From Sorghum bicolor (Eukaryota; Streptophyta; Magnoliopsida; Poales; Poaceae), in NCBI RefSeq assembly GCF_000003195.3, contig NC_012870.2, positions 248,001-312,000 on the forward strand: DNA of 64,000 bases. The letters run 5' to 3'. This document shows positions 34,881-45,600 of the stretch, in pieces. The position numbers and the translations under genes were made by a program. The notes below the pieces were generated by a model, which had not been told where the DNA came from, did no database searches, and worked only from the letters and a program-made list of their open reading frames with translations. Every line of letters starts with the position of its first letter. Position 1 is the first letter of the stretch.

Positions 34881-37375
34881 ATGAATTCCAGCAGAAGCCT
34901 CCTCTCCTCGCCCCTCTTTGCTAGCTCGTCTCCAAACTTCAGGAGCAGTACCTCCGTCTCCGTCTCCTCCTCCCCGTCCCCATCCCGCACCACAGGTATA
35001 TGTATGTATGTATATGCCTATCCTCGTTTCTAATCATTATTATAGAGTATGCATGTTCCTTGAGCTCATCCGCCTACGATCTGGCAGCAGTTCCGATGAT
35101 ACATGACAACACCGGCAGAGCATCCACGGCGTGCCACTACTCGCCATCACTTGTGGCTGAGGAGCAGCTTCACGGTTCCAAAGACACCTTGACCTTGAAG
35201 GGCGAAAAGGCTTTGCTTGAGTTGCTGCTAGGCATGGTGTGTCATCACTATATCTTGTTTCCCCTTACACCTACTACTACTACTACACTTTCCTGGAGCA
35301 TATGTGCTCCTGATTTCATATTACTCCTGGGTTCTTCCTGCAGGCTCTGGACCAGCACGTCGACGGCGGCAAGCTCACGGCTGAGGATACTGATTTCGAG
35401 ACCTATTTAAAAGAAGCAACAAGCCGAGTGCTTTACCAGCCAGTATTCACGTACGGCACCTTCTGTTTCCCTCATCCTTCCATTCCAGCCTTTTTTGACA
35501 GCTGCTGCTGTTATGCGAATCACTTTTGCGATTATTCTGACCTAATTTTGTTGGCAGTGAGGATGATTCCACTTCGGAGAACTCTTCAGCATCAACAGCT
35601 AAAACACCTGGGAGTTTGGATCTTGGCAAGCCGACGAAGGAGGTGGAATTGCCAGCACAAGAATCAGGCACTTCAGACACCCAGTTGGATGTACCACTGC
35701 CTCACCGGTGTGTTTCTTTCCACTTCAAACACTCTTATGTGGTCAGATCATTGTTGGAACACAACGACAAGAAATCACGCTCTTTTACTATTCTAAGACT
35801 TAACCATTGTGTGCCACCAGCGTGGACCCAAACCATTCGTACGAGGGACTGCTGAGCAATGATCAAGTGTTTATTAGATCCACCCGGTTACTTGAGAGAA
35901 GATCCAAGAAACGCAACGCCAACAGGGCTTTGAGTAATGACGTTCCGTGCAGTGGTGTGAATGTGAATTCAAAGAGAAAAGAGAAGTCAAAGAAGTTTGG
36001 CAGAGTTCTTGATCCAGATGAGCCTTTTAGGTTGTTTCTACGGGATCGAGAGACAACAGAGTTCTTGACAGCAAAAGAGGAGAAACAGATGTTCAGTCAA
36101 ATACAGGCACAACTTCTTCTATTATCGCTGTCCTTCCTTGATACCCAGATGTTCAGTTAAATTATTTACTGATGCAGAATTGTGATTTAATTTTGCACAG
36201 AATCTTATGAAGCTAGAGGAGGCTCAGCGTAAACTGCAAGCTCAATGTGGTCGTGAGCCAACAGTTGCAGAGTGGGCTCAAGCCGTAGGAATGAGCTGCA
36301 GGGAGTTGCAATCCTGTGTGCGCACCGGAAGACGGTGCCGAGAGAAGATGGCCCGCTCCAACTTTCGCCTTGTGATACATGTTGCTAGGAAATATGAAGG
36401 ACATGGTCTTGACATTCAGGACTTGGTGCAGGTTTGACGCTTTTAGATTGCTTATTACGAGATCTTTCTGGGGATTACAAGATTTTCTTGGTTTTGAATG
36501 TGTGTCAGTTGTAATGCTAGGATGGATGCTGTGGGTTGATGAAAACCTTTGAGAAGTTCAACCCGAGCAAGGGATGCAGATTCCCGACCTATGCGTACTG
36601 GTGGATCCGTCAATCGATCAAAAAGTCCATCTTCAAGAATTCAAGACTAATCCGATTGCCGGTATTAATTTTCATCTAGTACTAGTGTTTATATGGAAAT
36701 AATGGTGCTTGTCAAGGCTGTACCCATGTAGGTCTATCCATTGCTTGATCCTGACAGTTTGTTTCTGTTTGTTATCATCTGTTGTGTTGCAGGAGAGTGT
36801 GTTTGCACTCCTGAGGAAGGTGGGCAAAGCAAGGATGGAATGCATAATGGATGGGGAGCAGCCGACGAATGAGAACGTCGCAAGGCGCGCCGGCATCACA
36901 ATTGAGAAGCTTGCGAAACTGAGAGCTAAAACCAGGAAACCACGGTCCATGCAGGATCGGGTTTGGTCAGACGACGGTGTCACGTACCAGGTACTGTAAT
37001 TAATTATCATGGTGTAATACCAGGTAAGTAACATTACATTACATCGCATCCACTGCCACTGATGGATGGTCTGCGTGCGTGCAGGAGGTCACCGAGGACC
37101 CCAACATTGAGCCCCCTGAGGTGAGCGTGGACAGGCTGATGATGCGGCAGCAGGTGCGCAGCTTCCTGGCGGGGATGCTGAGCCCCCGGGAGAAGGAGAT
37201 CATCGAGCACCGCTTCGGCATCCACGACGGGCAGCCCAAGACCCTTCATGTCATCGGCGACATGTACGGGCTGTCCAAGGAGAGGATCCGTCAGGTGCAG
37301 AACAAGGCCCTGGACAAGCTGAAAAACACCATCTCGGCACAGGGCTTCCACGTCTACTTTGATTTGCTAACTTGA
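34881..37375 (+). CDS. Plastid RNA polymerase sigma-70 factor (SIG3/SIG5 type)
   Basis: Coding exons 34881-34995, 35046-35236, 35344-35450, 35558-35707, 35821-36106, 36201-36431, 36521-36661, 36793-36990 and 37085-37375 join in phase to 569 residues. The Ser-rich N-terminus (SSRSLLSSPLFASSSP) looks like a chloroplast transit peptide. Region 1.2/2 starts near LTAKEEKQMFSQIQ; region 2 holds MARSNFRLVIHVARKYEGHG, DIQDLVQDG and FPTYAYWWIRQSI (-10 recognition); region 3 follows RLIRLPESV; region 4 has LSPREKEIIEHRFGI and GLSKERIRQVQNKALDKLK (-35 recognition). The factor would direct the plastid-encoded polymerase to a subset of promoters. The YAYWWIRQ motif and the C-terminal YFDLL tail fit the SIG3/SIG5 branch; I cannot choose between them. 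The exon ending at 36106 uses a GC donor. Confidence 0.92.
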
Positions 37376-37868
37376 GCAGAGCACACAATTAAGCTGATGC
37401 TGAGTCTCTTCAGCAGATGCATTGTCTTGTCCATATATATATGTACAAATTGATTGAAAACTGAACAAAACCAGCTCTTAGCATCTAGATTTGTATACAT
37501 CACACATTCCCTTCCCAAATCCCAAAGGGCAGAAGCAGCTAATGGAATTGCCGTGTATATCATATATAGATAGAGGACAAATGCAAGCAGTATACACTTC
37601 ACAAAGGCAGATCCATTGCCGCCTGTTCTTCATGTAATAAGTATATTTTCCTAGGCAAAATCAACAGCAAAAAAACTGTTGCTACATACTGATACTGAAC
37701 TTCCTTTGGGCTAGAGTACCAAGGTACACTTACTGAACTCCTACTTGGCATGTTCTTTTGGAGTACAGTACATTGGATTTGCAATTTGGCATTCCTTCGT
37801 TCTTCTAATCAATGACTAGTCTTGTACTCCTATTATGACAGTACCAGTACTATCTGGTTGGTTGGCTG
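37376..37868. other. 3' flank of the sigma factor gene
   Basis: Likely 3' untranslated region followed by AT-rich DNA. No gene seen. Confidence 0.4.
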
Positions 37869-38681
37869 TATAAATGTCCATGTAGTGCGGCACGAAGGCC
37901 GCACTTTTAGCCCGACACGAGCACGGCTCGACCTGGTGACGTGCAGGTCCAGGGTGGCACGGCCCAAGGTAGCAAGCCGTGCCCTGGGCCTTACCCCGCA
38001 CGACGTGCCAACCTGGCATTGGCTCAGCCTACAATAGCAGGCTTGGTGGTGGCCCGACCTCCCTCCCCAATGGCTCGCTAAGAGCCCACCTATTCCCTAA
38101 CCTTAACCCCACACCACACTCATTTCTCCTCTCTACTCAGTCGCGAGTCGTGGAGTTGCGCGACCCCTCGGTCTCCGCTAGGCACTCACAACGTCCATTG
38201 CCCCTGCTGCCCCGCACCACCATCCAGGCGTCCACCGGCCACATCCCCACCCTCCCCCCCATCGGCCGCCTCGTCCACGTCCCCTCGCACAACCGCATCG
38301 CATCGCACGTGGCGGCGTCGAGTGACTTCTCCAGGCCTTCTTCAGATCTAGATCTAGATCTAGCTCGAGGGTGTCGGGCTCCTCCGAATTCAACTCAGAC
38401 AACTCCTCCACGCCTCCTTCGGATTCCATCATCTCTCCTTCCGTCTCGGCCTCTCTCTCTCTCACGTGTTTCGGGGCTGTGGGCTAGCCCAACTAACGCC
38501 ATAGATCGTGCTTTCCGGGCTGGCTCGACCCGACAAACAGCCCATAGTACCGTGCCTAGGTTGAAGGCCAGGTACATGGCCCAGGCGTGGCCAGGGAGGC
38601 AAGACGTGATGTGTCAGCCCGACTCTTTGCAGGCCATGCCTGACCTAGGCCCGTGCCGGGCCGGGCCGTCGGCCATCTATA
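37869..38681. mobile_element. hAT-type non-autonomous element, 8-bp target duplication
   Basis: 813 bp. GTTGGCTG occurs directly before (37861-37868) and after (38682-38689). The ends TATAAATGTCC and GGCCATCTATA are inverted repeats with two mismatches. Subterminal GC-rich GGCACG/CGTGCC and GGCCCGG motifs line both sides. The interior is GC-rich and open (248 codons) but unlike any protein I know. An 8-bp duplication is the hAT hallmark. Confidence 0.82.
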
Positions 38682-38689
38682 GTTGGCTG

Positions 38690-39349
38690 CAATGCAAGGC
38701 TACAACCAGCATTATTTATTCATAATATAGGAGTAGGACTTTCAAAAAATATATGTACAGTAGTACCAGTTTGGTTGGTCCATTTGGAGCTGAGCAGGCC
38801 AGGCATACACACACTGGCAGGCAATTGTCTGTTTACCAACGCGGGCTTTCGGCTTTGCAGTCACAAGGATACTAAAACTAATTAGGGATGTGTATAGTTT
38901 CAACAGACTCATGTAGAGATTGACCAGAGATGATAAATAATCACAGAGTAGTAGAATAGGAACAAATATGACTGAGACTGACCCCGTCTAAATATCTTTG
39001 ACCCTTGTTTTTTTTTGTTTGATGACATTGATTTGGATTGGATCTATCTTAGGATGCTTTTTTTTTCCTTGTGGTGGAGCCTGCAATTGCAAGGGACTGA
39101 TCATTGCACACACCTGGTTGGCGGTTGCGAGCTGCCGCTGCCATGGTGCCATGTCCTCCAAAGGAGTAAAAAAATCGAGTGAGCTTGAGCATAGCTACAC
39201 GCCTACAACCATTTTAAAAATACATTGTGCTTTTCCAAAATTAGTTACTGAAAATATATTCGTGTAGGTCAGGGTCACTTGACAAAGTTTTTCCTCTTCT
39301 TCTCCCGCTGCTGCTGCCGCCGCCGCCCCTGAAAAAACTTAACCATGTA
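38690..39349. other. Intergenic, unassigned
   Basis: AT-rich with T-runs; no gene or element ends recognised. Confidence 0.4.
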
Positions 39350-39672
39350 CTCTCTCCATTCTAAACTATAAGAGCATGTTTTGTATAGCTCACAAGTCAC
39401 AACAGTTTCATAAGTTGTTTCATGAATGCATAAAGTTATTAGTGAAGTTATTTTGCCAAATAATTTTTTCAAAAAAGCTCAACTTTATTTAGAAAGTTGT
39501 TCATAAAGCTCTTTTCTAAAAAGACAACTTCACTAGTGAAGCTGAGTTATGCCAAATAAATCCTAAGTCGATATAGATTTTTCAGGTACATTTTTTTCTA
39601 CATGTCTAGATACATACTAAAAACTATATACCTAGAAAAGTCAAAGTAATTTATAATTTAGAATAGAGGAAG
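39350..39672. mobile_element. Stowaway MITE split by a second MITE
   Basis: Begins CTCTCTCCATTCTAAACTAT and ends TTTAGAATAGAGGAAG, flanked by TA at 39348-39349 and 39673-39674. It is interrupted by the insertion at 39372-39563, after base 22 of the element. Confidence 0.78.
39372..39563. mobile_element. Tourist-like MITE nested in a Stowaway, TAA target duplication
   Basis: 192 bp, ends GAGCATGTTTTGTATAGC and (inverted) GGATTTATTTGGCATAAC. TAA is at 39369-39371 and 39564-39566. Removing the insertion restores the Stowaway sequence CTATAAGTCGATATAG. The family differs from the one nested at 16966. Confidence 0.75.
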
Positions 39673-39708
39673 TACATGCTAAAAGAGAGAGAAAATACTC
39701 AATACTAA

Positions 39709-40333
39709 GAGTAACTCCAGCAAAACCCCCACTTGAGCCACCATACCTAAATATGAGTGCCCTCATAAGAAAAGCAACTCTAGCAGGGAGCCCCCAATTT
39801 AGCGTGCACACCCAAATCTCCCCCCGGACCCGATCCCTGTTGGCCCAACAAGCCAACCCCCATCCACGTGGGCGCTATTCCTCCGCTCCTAGTGTGTGTG
39901 TGCTGCTCCGCCATCCATCACATGGCCGCTACAAGGACGCGTTGGCCGTTGCTCCGTCACGCGTTGACTCCCTTCCCACGGCGGCGACCCATCCTCTTCC
40001 CTCCCCACGACACGCGACAGCGCTCCCTCCTCTTCCCTGCGACCCGCGTTGGCGCTCCCTCCCACGCGGATCTGCTGTCGGCAGGACCGCTCCTTCCCCT
40101 CACCTACACTGGATCTGTTGTAGGGTCGGCTCCCTCCCCTCGCCGGGCTCTGCCGCTTCCGTCGCTCTTTCTTTCTCAATTGTCATTGTCATTGTTTGTT
40201 CAAAAGGATTTGAGGGGTTAGGTTTGGGAGCTTGTGCTGGAGAAGATTGTAAAATAGAGGGTCAACAAAAGTAGGGGGAGCACTCAAATCAGATATTGGG
40301 GCCCTGATTTAGGCATTTCTGCTGGAGTTGTTC
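39709..40333. mobile_element. MITE of the AGTAACTCCAGCA family with GC-rich interior
   Basis: 625 bp with ends GAGTAACTCCAGCA and TGCTGGAGTTGTTC, flanked by TAA at 39706-39708 and 40334-40336. The middle (39850-40180) is GC-rich, in contrast to the AT-rich ends, and open for 173 codons from 39753 in one frame without any recognisable domain. A decayed relative is at 2083. Confidence 0.8.
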
Positions 40334-40336
40334 TAA

Positions 40337-40660
40337 GGTCCGGTTTAGTATAGTTGAACTTCACTAGTAAAACTGTTTTTTTAAAACAACTTAATGAGCA
40401 ACTTTCTAGGTGAAGTTGAGCCGTTTTGAAAAGTTGTTTAGCAAAATAGCTTCACCAACAACTTCGTGCATGGATAAGAGATAGAAACAAGGGAGAGAGC
40501 TAGGATAAACTAATTTTTTCAGTTTTATCATAATCCATGTCTTTGCGAGAGGAGAAGAAAAATAGCTTTACTCATGAAACTGTTTTAAAAATGACTGTTT
40601 GACAAAAAAATAACTCATAACAGCTTATGAAACTGATATGAGATGTATCAATTAGGCCTT
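40337..40660. mobile_element. Probable MITE abutting the previous one
   Basis: Starts GGTCCGGTTTAGTATAG directly after the TAA at 40334-40336 and ends near CAATTAGGCCTT before TAA at 40661. Inverted agreement of the ends is partial (about 8 of 12). Internal ACTTCACTAG/CTAGTGAAG-like motifs recall the insertion at 39372. Confidence 0.4.
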
Positions 40661-42695
40661 TAACTTTCAGCGGTACGGAGAGAAAAAAAACAAGGCAACT
40701 GTGAATGAAAACGAAAAGAGAAGCACAAGTAAAGGCACTGGGAAGGCGAGCATGTTACTATGTTAGATACTTTCATTGTCACATGAAGATGAAGCTAGCT
40801 GAACATATACTTTGCTAACGGAACTGATTAATCGACACTTGACAAGCAAGGAAGAATCCTGACTCCTATGCCTCGACTCTCCCTGCTTTGCCTGCTGCTG
40901 TTGCTTTCTCACACCGCTAGCACTACTCTGCTCACTTGACCAGGATATGCATGCAACAGGGGCAGGGCAGAGAGATTCAAGGCTGAAGGAGCAGTCTACC
41001 TCTGCAGAACGGGCCCTACTACCACAAATCACATGCCACACAGTTTTCTGCTACTTGTGCACACAAGGACACAAAACATCACAACCCACCCAGTCAACCT
41101 CTAAACCCCTAATTGATATCGTGGACTAGACTTTAGACTTAGAAGTAAATTAGTTTTTAACCTAACTAAGTACTTTTTTGAAATGAAGAGACGAAAGCCA
41201 ACTAACAATTAATTAGTTTATTCGTTCAAAATTTGAACTAATATGGATTAAAAGGTTTACATAAGTCTTGAAAGTTGCTTGCCCCGAAGGATTGTGTAGT
41301 TCATCTAAGCATGACTTGTTTGAATTATAGTTAATATTTAAATATCACACAATTAAATTTGAAAAAATTAATTGTAGTCCAATTAAATTGTAGTTTAGGA
41401 TGGTATAAATAGGCTCTGACTTATATGATGTTGACCACAATATGCCACAATCGCTTGGTAGACACATACATTGATACACATGATATGCCCCAAACTCTAT
41501 GCTTATGGCAGTAGGGCGGTAGCAATGCAAGTCATTGGCTCTTTGCACTACCTGCCTTGGTGCTCTTAAAAGTGGCAATGGTTTGAGTGACATTTATGTT
41601 GGCCTATGTGCTGTGAAATTATCATTTATATAGACTCCCTCCGTTCTAAAAAAGATTTTGGATAAGTTAAACATTTCTAAATTTGACTAAGTTTTTAGAA
41701 ATAATTATCAACTTTTTTTGTATTTCATAATTAGTCTACTGATATCTATTTGGTATCATAAACATTTGTATACATATATTTCAGTAAAAAAAAATATTTT
41801 ACTCGTCGGAAAGTGAGAATTGCAAAAAAAAAAGGATGGATGAACTAATACGTAACTCTATATTTGATATTGATATTTTTTGTAGATATTTATTGCTAAA
41901 ATAACATATTAGAGGCACTCTCCATATTTGATGAATTTATATAGTATTTGCTCTGTTTTATAAATGGATCTAGAGGAAACTTAGAATGAACCAGTTGAAA
42001 AGCCAAAAGATCCTAACAATGACTTTGAGAATTTATGGAACTAGATGAGGTGCCAAGTGCTAAATGTGTCAACAATGAAAATTTTCCCTTACTTTGGATG
42101 GTCTCATAATGTTAGAATTGAGTTTTGAGTAGGATATTTGTGTGGACCGATTCACCTGTTGACAAGTGATGAAGCCAGACCTATTTCCATTATCTAAACA
42201 GATGAGGATGTGGAAACAAAATTAATGATCTATAGTATATTCACTCTCTATTTTGTCACAGACTATTTGACCCTTACCATATACCCCCATCGGTTTCAAA
42301 ATAGAGATAGGTCAGCAAATTTTTATCTTAAACCAAACTTTATCTTTAAAATTATAGAAGTATAGAACAATTACATTATTAACACCTAAACTGTCAAGGA
42401 CCAAAGCATACTCCTACTTTAATTGCTGGAAGAATGGTGTACAAATAATCGTGAGCCAACCCAAAAGAGGAGGAGTTTAAAGAAGTAGTGAAAATCAAAA
42501 GCGGTCGGAAAAGCAAAAGCCGCGAGGTGAGCAGAGCAAAGCAGTAAAGACACTAGTGAGTGTCGTCTGCAGCTGCAGGAGGTGAGGAGGGAGGGAGAAG
42601 CCATAGCCAACGCCAGTGCAATGGAGGGCCGCCATCCACCATCCCATTAGCTAGCTACTAGCCTTGGAGCAGAGCAGCAGCCAGCACCCCACCCA
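40661..42695. other. Intergenic and upstream flank of ABCG3
   Basis: AT-rich. A Stowaway-like end (GACTCCCTCCGTTCTAAAAA) occurs at 41634, with a poor partner near 41845. From 42480 the sequence becomes purine-rich and is probably promoter or leader of the ABC transporter gene. No coding region recognised. Confidence 0.4.
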
Positions 42696-45600
42696 ATGGA
42701 GGTCGCCGCGTCCTCCGACCAATACCGCTCCTCCTCTTCCTCCGCCAGCAGCCCCGCGCGCCGCTACTACCTGCCCAAGCCCGGCGCGCTCCGCCGCCCC
42801 ATCTCCTTCGAGGACTCCCCCGACTGGGACGACATCCACCCCGACGACACCATCCACCTCGCCTCCGCCGCCTCCGCCTCCATATCCATCGCAAGCAGCG
42901 CCTACCCCTCCCCATCGCCCTCCCTGCCCCCCGGGCCCTCATCCGCCTCTACTGCTGCATGCCGCGAACGGAAGCTGGCCGGGGCTACCCTCGTCTGGAA
43001 GGACCTCACCGTCTCCTCCCTCGCCGCAACCACAAACCGCTTCTCCGACCGACTCGTCAAGAGCTCCAACGGCTACGCGCTGCCGGCCACGCTCACCGTC
43101 ATCATGGGCCCCGCGCGCTCCGGCAAATCCACACTGCTCCGAGCAATTGCAGGTTTACTTTTCTGTTTCTCCCACAAATCTCCTCTATTCTATTCTATTC
43201 TATTCGGTTTTTTTTATATGAGTATAATATATCCAAAGCATGATGCTTTCATTTTCATTCCATGGTCCATGCTATTTGATTTGGACTCCAATTCCAAATG
43301 ACATTCCTTCCGGCCACTGACGTTTAACTGCCACATTTGCCCTTCCTCACTCCTTCAGGGAGGCTCAGTGCTACTGAGAGGATATACGGCGAAGTCTTTG
43401 TCAACGGCGCCAAGTCTCCCTTACCATACGGATCATATGTAAGCACATTTTGCATCTGAAATGGTACATCTACGGTTCCAACTACGCTATTCACATCCAG
43501 GGAAAAAGCAAGTTACAACTTTTCTCAACTTCCAACAACTAGTACACTGATTAGGCTTATATCAAGCAAAGCAAGCACATTTTGATTTTGTATAGCTCAA
43601 TCACAATGTTCTTTCATCCATTACTAGTACCAGGTCATTCTATAAGCTTGCATGCTTACATTTGTTCATGATACAGTGATTGGCCATTTACCTCTGTTCT
43701 TGGGGCACTTTCAGGGTTATGTTGACCGAGATGATGTGCTTATTGAATCCCTCACAGTACGTGAGATGCTATACTTCTCGGCACTCCTGCAGCTTCCTGG
43801 CTTCTTATCTTCTAAAAAGTCAATCGTGGAGGATGCTATTGCAGCCATGTCATTATGTGACCATGCTGACAAACTCATTGGTGGAAACTGTTTTATGAAA
43901 AGGCTCCCAACCGGAGAAAGGAGGCGGGTCAGCATCGCGAGAGAGCTTGTGATGAGACCACATGTTTTGTTCATTGATGAACCGCTCTATAATCTAGACA
44001 GGTATCTTTCATTTACACTCAGATGCATATTTGCCTTTTTCTCTAACTTGTATTTGAAAAGCGACATACAAATCATATCCCTATCCTATAGGATCCCTAC
44101 ACAAGTCCTGAACAGACAACTAACACATGATACCACCACATTTGATGTATCACAAACTCTTGCAAAATCATTACATGCTTATCCGAAAGAGCAGTACTAT
44201 CGATGACATTTCTGTGGATGCTATCCCTGTGCATGAGAGTATAGCTGTACATTAAATGCAGATGTGTTTATGTAACTTCTTTTTGTTTGTCTTGTTTCAG
44301 TGTTTCTGCACTGCTCTTAATGGTAACATTGAAGAAACTCGCAAGCACAGGATGCACCATCATCTTCACAATGTATCAGAGCAGCACAGAAGTTTTTGGA
44401 CTCTTTGATCGTATTTGCTTGCTTTCAAATGGGAACACACTCTTTTTTGGAGAAACATTGGCTTGCCTACAGGTGAATGAGTTGTTTTTACATGGTGTCA
44501 ATTCCTAGCTCTGCCCACGTACATTTTAACTGGATTATCAATTTATCTCTTGAACACAATTATTGCGTCTTAGTGCAGCTTGAATTGCTTGAATTCTGTA
44601 CAGGCCGCCGGCCCTGGAGGCGGGCAAGCGGGGCGGCCGCCCTGGGCCCCCAATTAGACAGGGCCCACCCCCAAATATGCAAACCATACAATAATCTTTA
44701 ATGTATTTGTATATTTATATGAATTGTTGCATATGAATATTGCTTTTGCATGTAGAGTTAAGTATTTATGAGTATATATATACAAGTACTATTCTACACC
44801 TCCGAACTATTATATTAAACAATGATATTCAACGTTGTTCAATACTATTCAATATTTTTTCTGCTTAGTTTTGGCTTACGATGTAGAATATTTAGGCCCT
44901 ATTTGGTTCCCCCTGCTAAATTTTAGCCAGCTAAAACTATTTTAGCTACTCTTGGGTGACTTGTGTAACTAAACTATTTTAGCTCTTTTTTAGTAAGTGT
45001 GTTTGAAAATTTAGCTATTAAAGTTACTAAAATTTAGCGAGGGGAACCAATCAGGCCCTTATTCTAGAATAACAACAACTACAACCTTGTTAATTTCTAA
45101 AATTTTTTAAGATTTCTCATCACATCGAATTTTTAGACGCATGCATGGAGCACTAAATAAAGATAAAAGAAATAACTAATTACACAGTTTACCTGTAATT
45201 TGTGAGACGAATTTTTTGAGCCTAGTTAGTCTATAATTGGACAATATATGCCAAATATAAACAAAAGTGCTACAGTAGCTAAAACCAAAAAAATTTCCTT
45301 AAGCCTTGTTTAGTTCCTAAATTTTTTTGTTTTAGGTACTGAAGCACTTTCGTTTTTATTTGGCAATTTTTGTTCAATCATGGACTAACTAGGCTCAAAA
45401 GATTCATTTTGCGATTTACAGGCAAACTGTGTAATTAGTTTTGGTTTTGACTACATTTAGTGTTTTATGCATGTGCCGTAAGATTCGATGTGACGAAAAA
45501 TTTTATTTTTTTTTTTGGTTTTTGGGAACTTAATAATGTATAAAGGGCCCCAGATTTTTTTTCCGCCCCAGGCCTCAAAAAATTCAGGGCCGGCACTGAT

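Larger units (their letters stand above)
44601..45598. mobile_element. hAT-type element in ABCG3 intron 4, 8-bp target duplication
   Basis: 998 bp. ATTCTGTA precedes (44593-44600) and follows (45599-45606). The ends CAGGCCGCCGGCCCTGG and (inverted) CAGTGCCGGCCCTGAA are terminal inverted repeats. The interior is AT-rich, without transposase, and carries at least two other MITEs. The 8-bp duplication and CAG ends fit hAT. Confidence 0.85.

Noticed and set aside
37979..38725. 248-codon frame inside the hAT-type element
   Set aside because: Crosses the element's right boundary and target duplication, so it cannot be a conserved gene. Composition is Ser/Pro/Arg low complexity.
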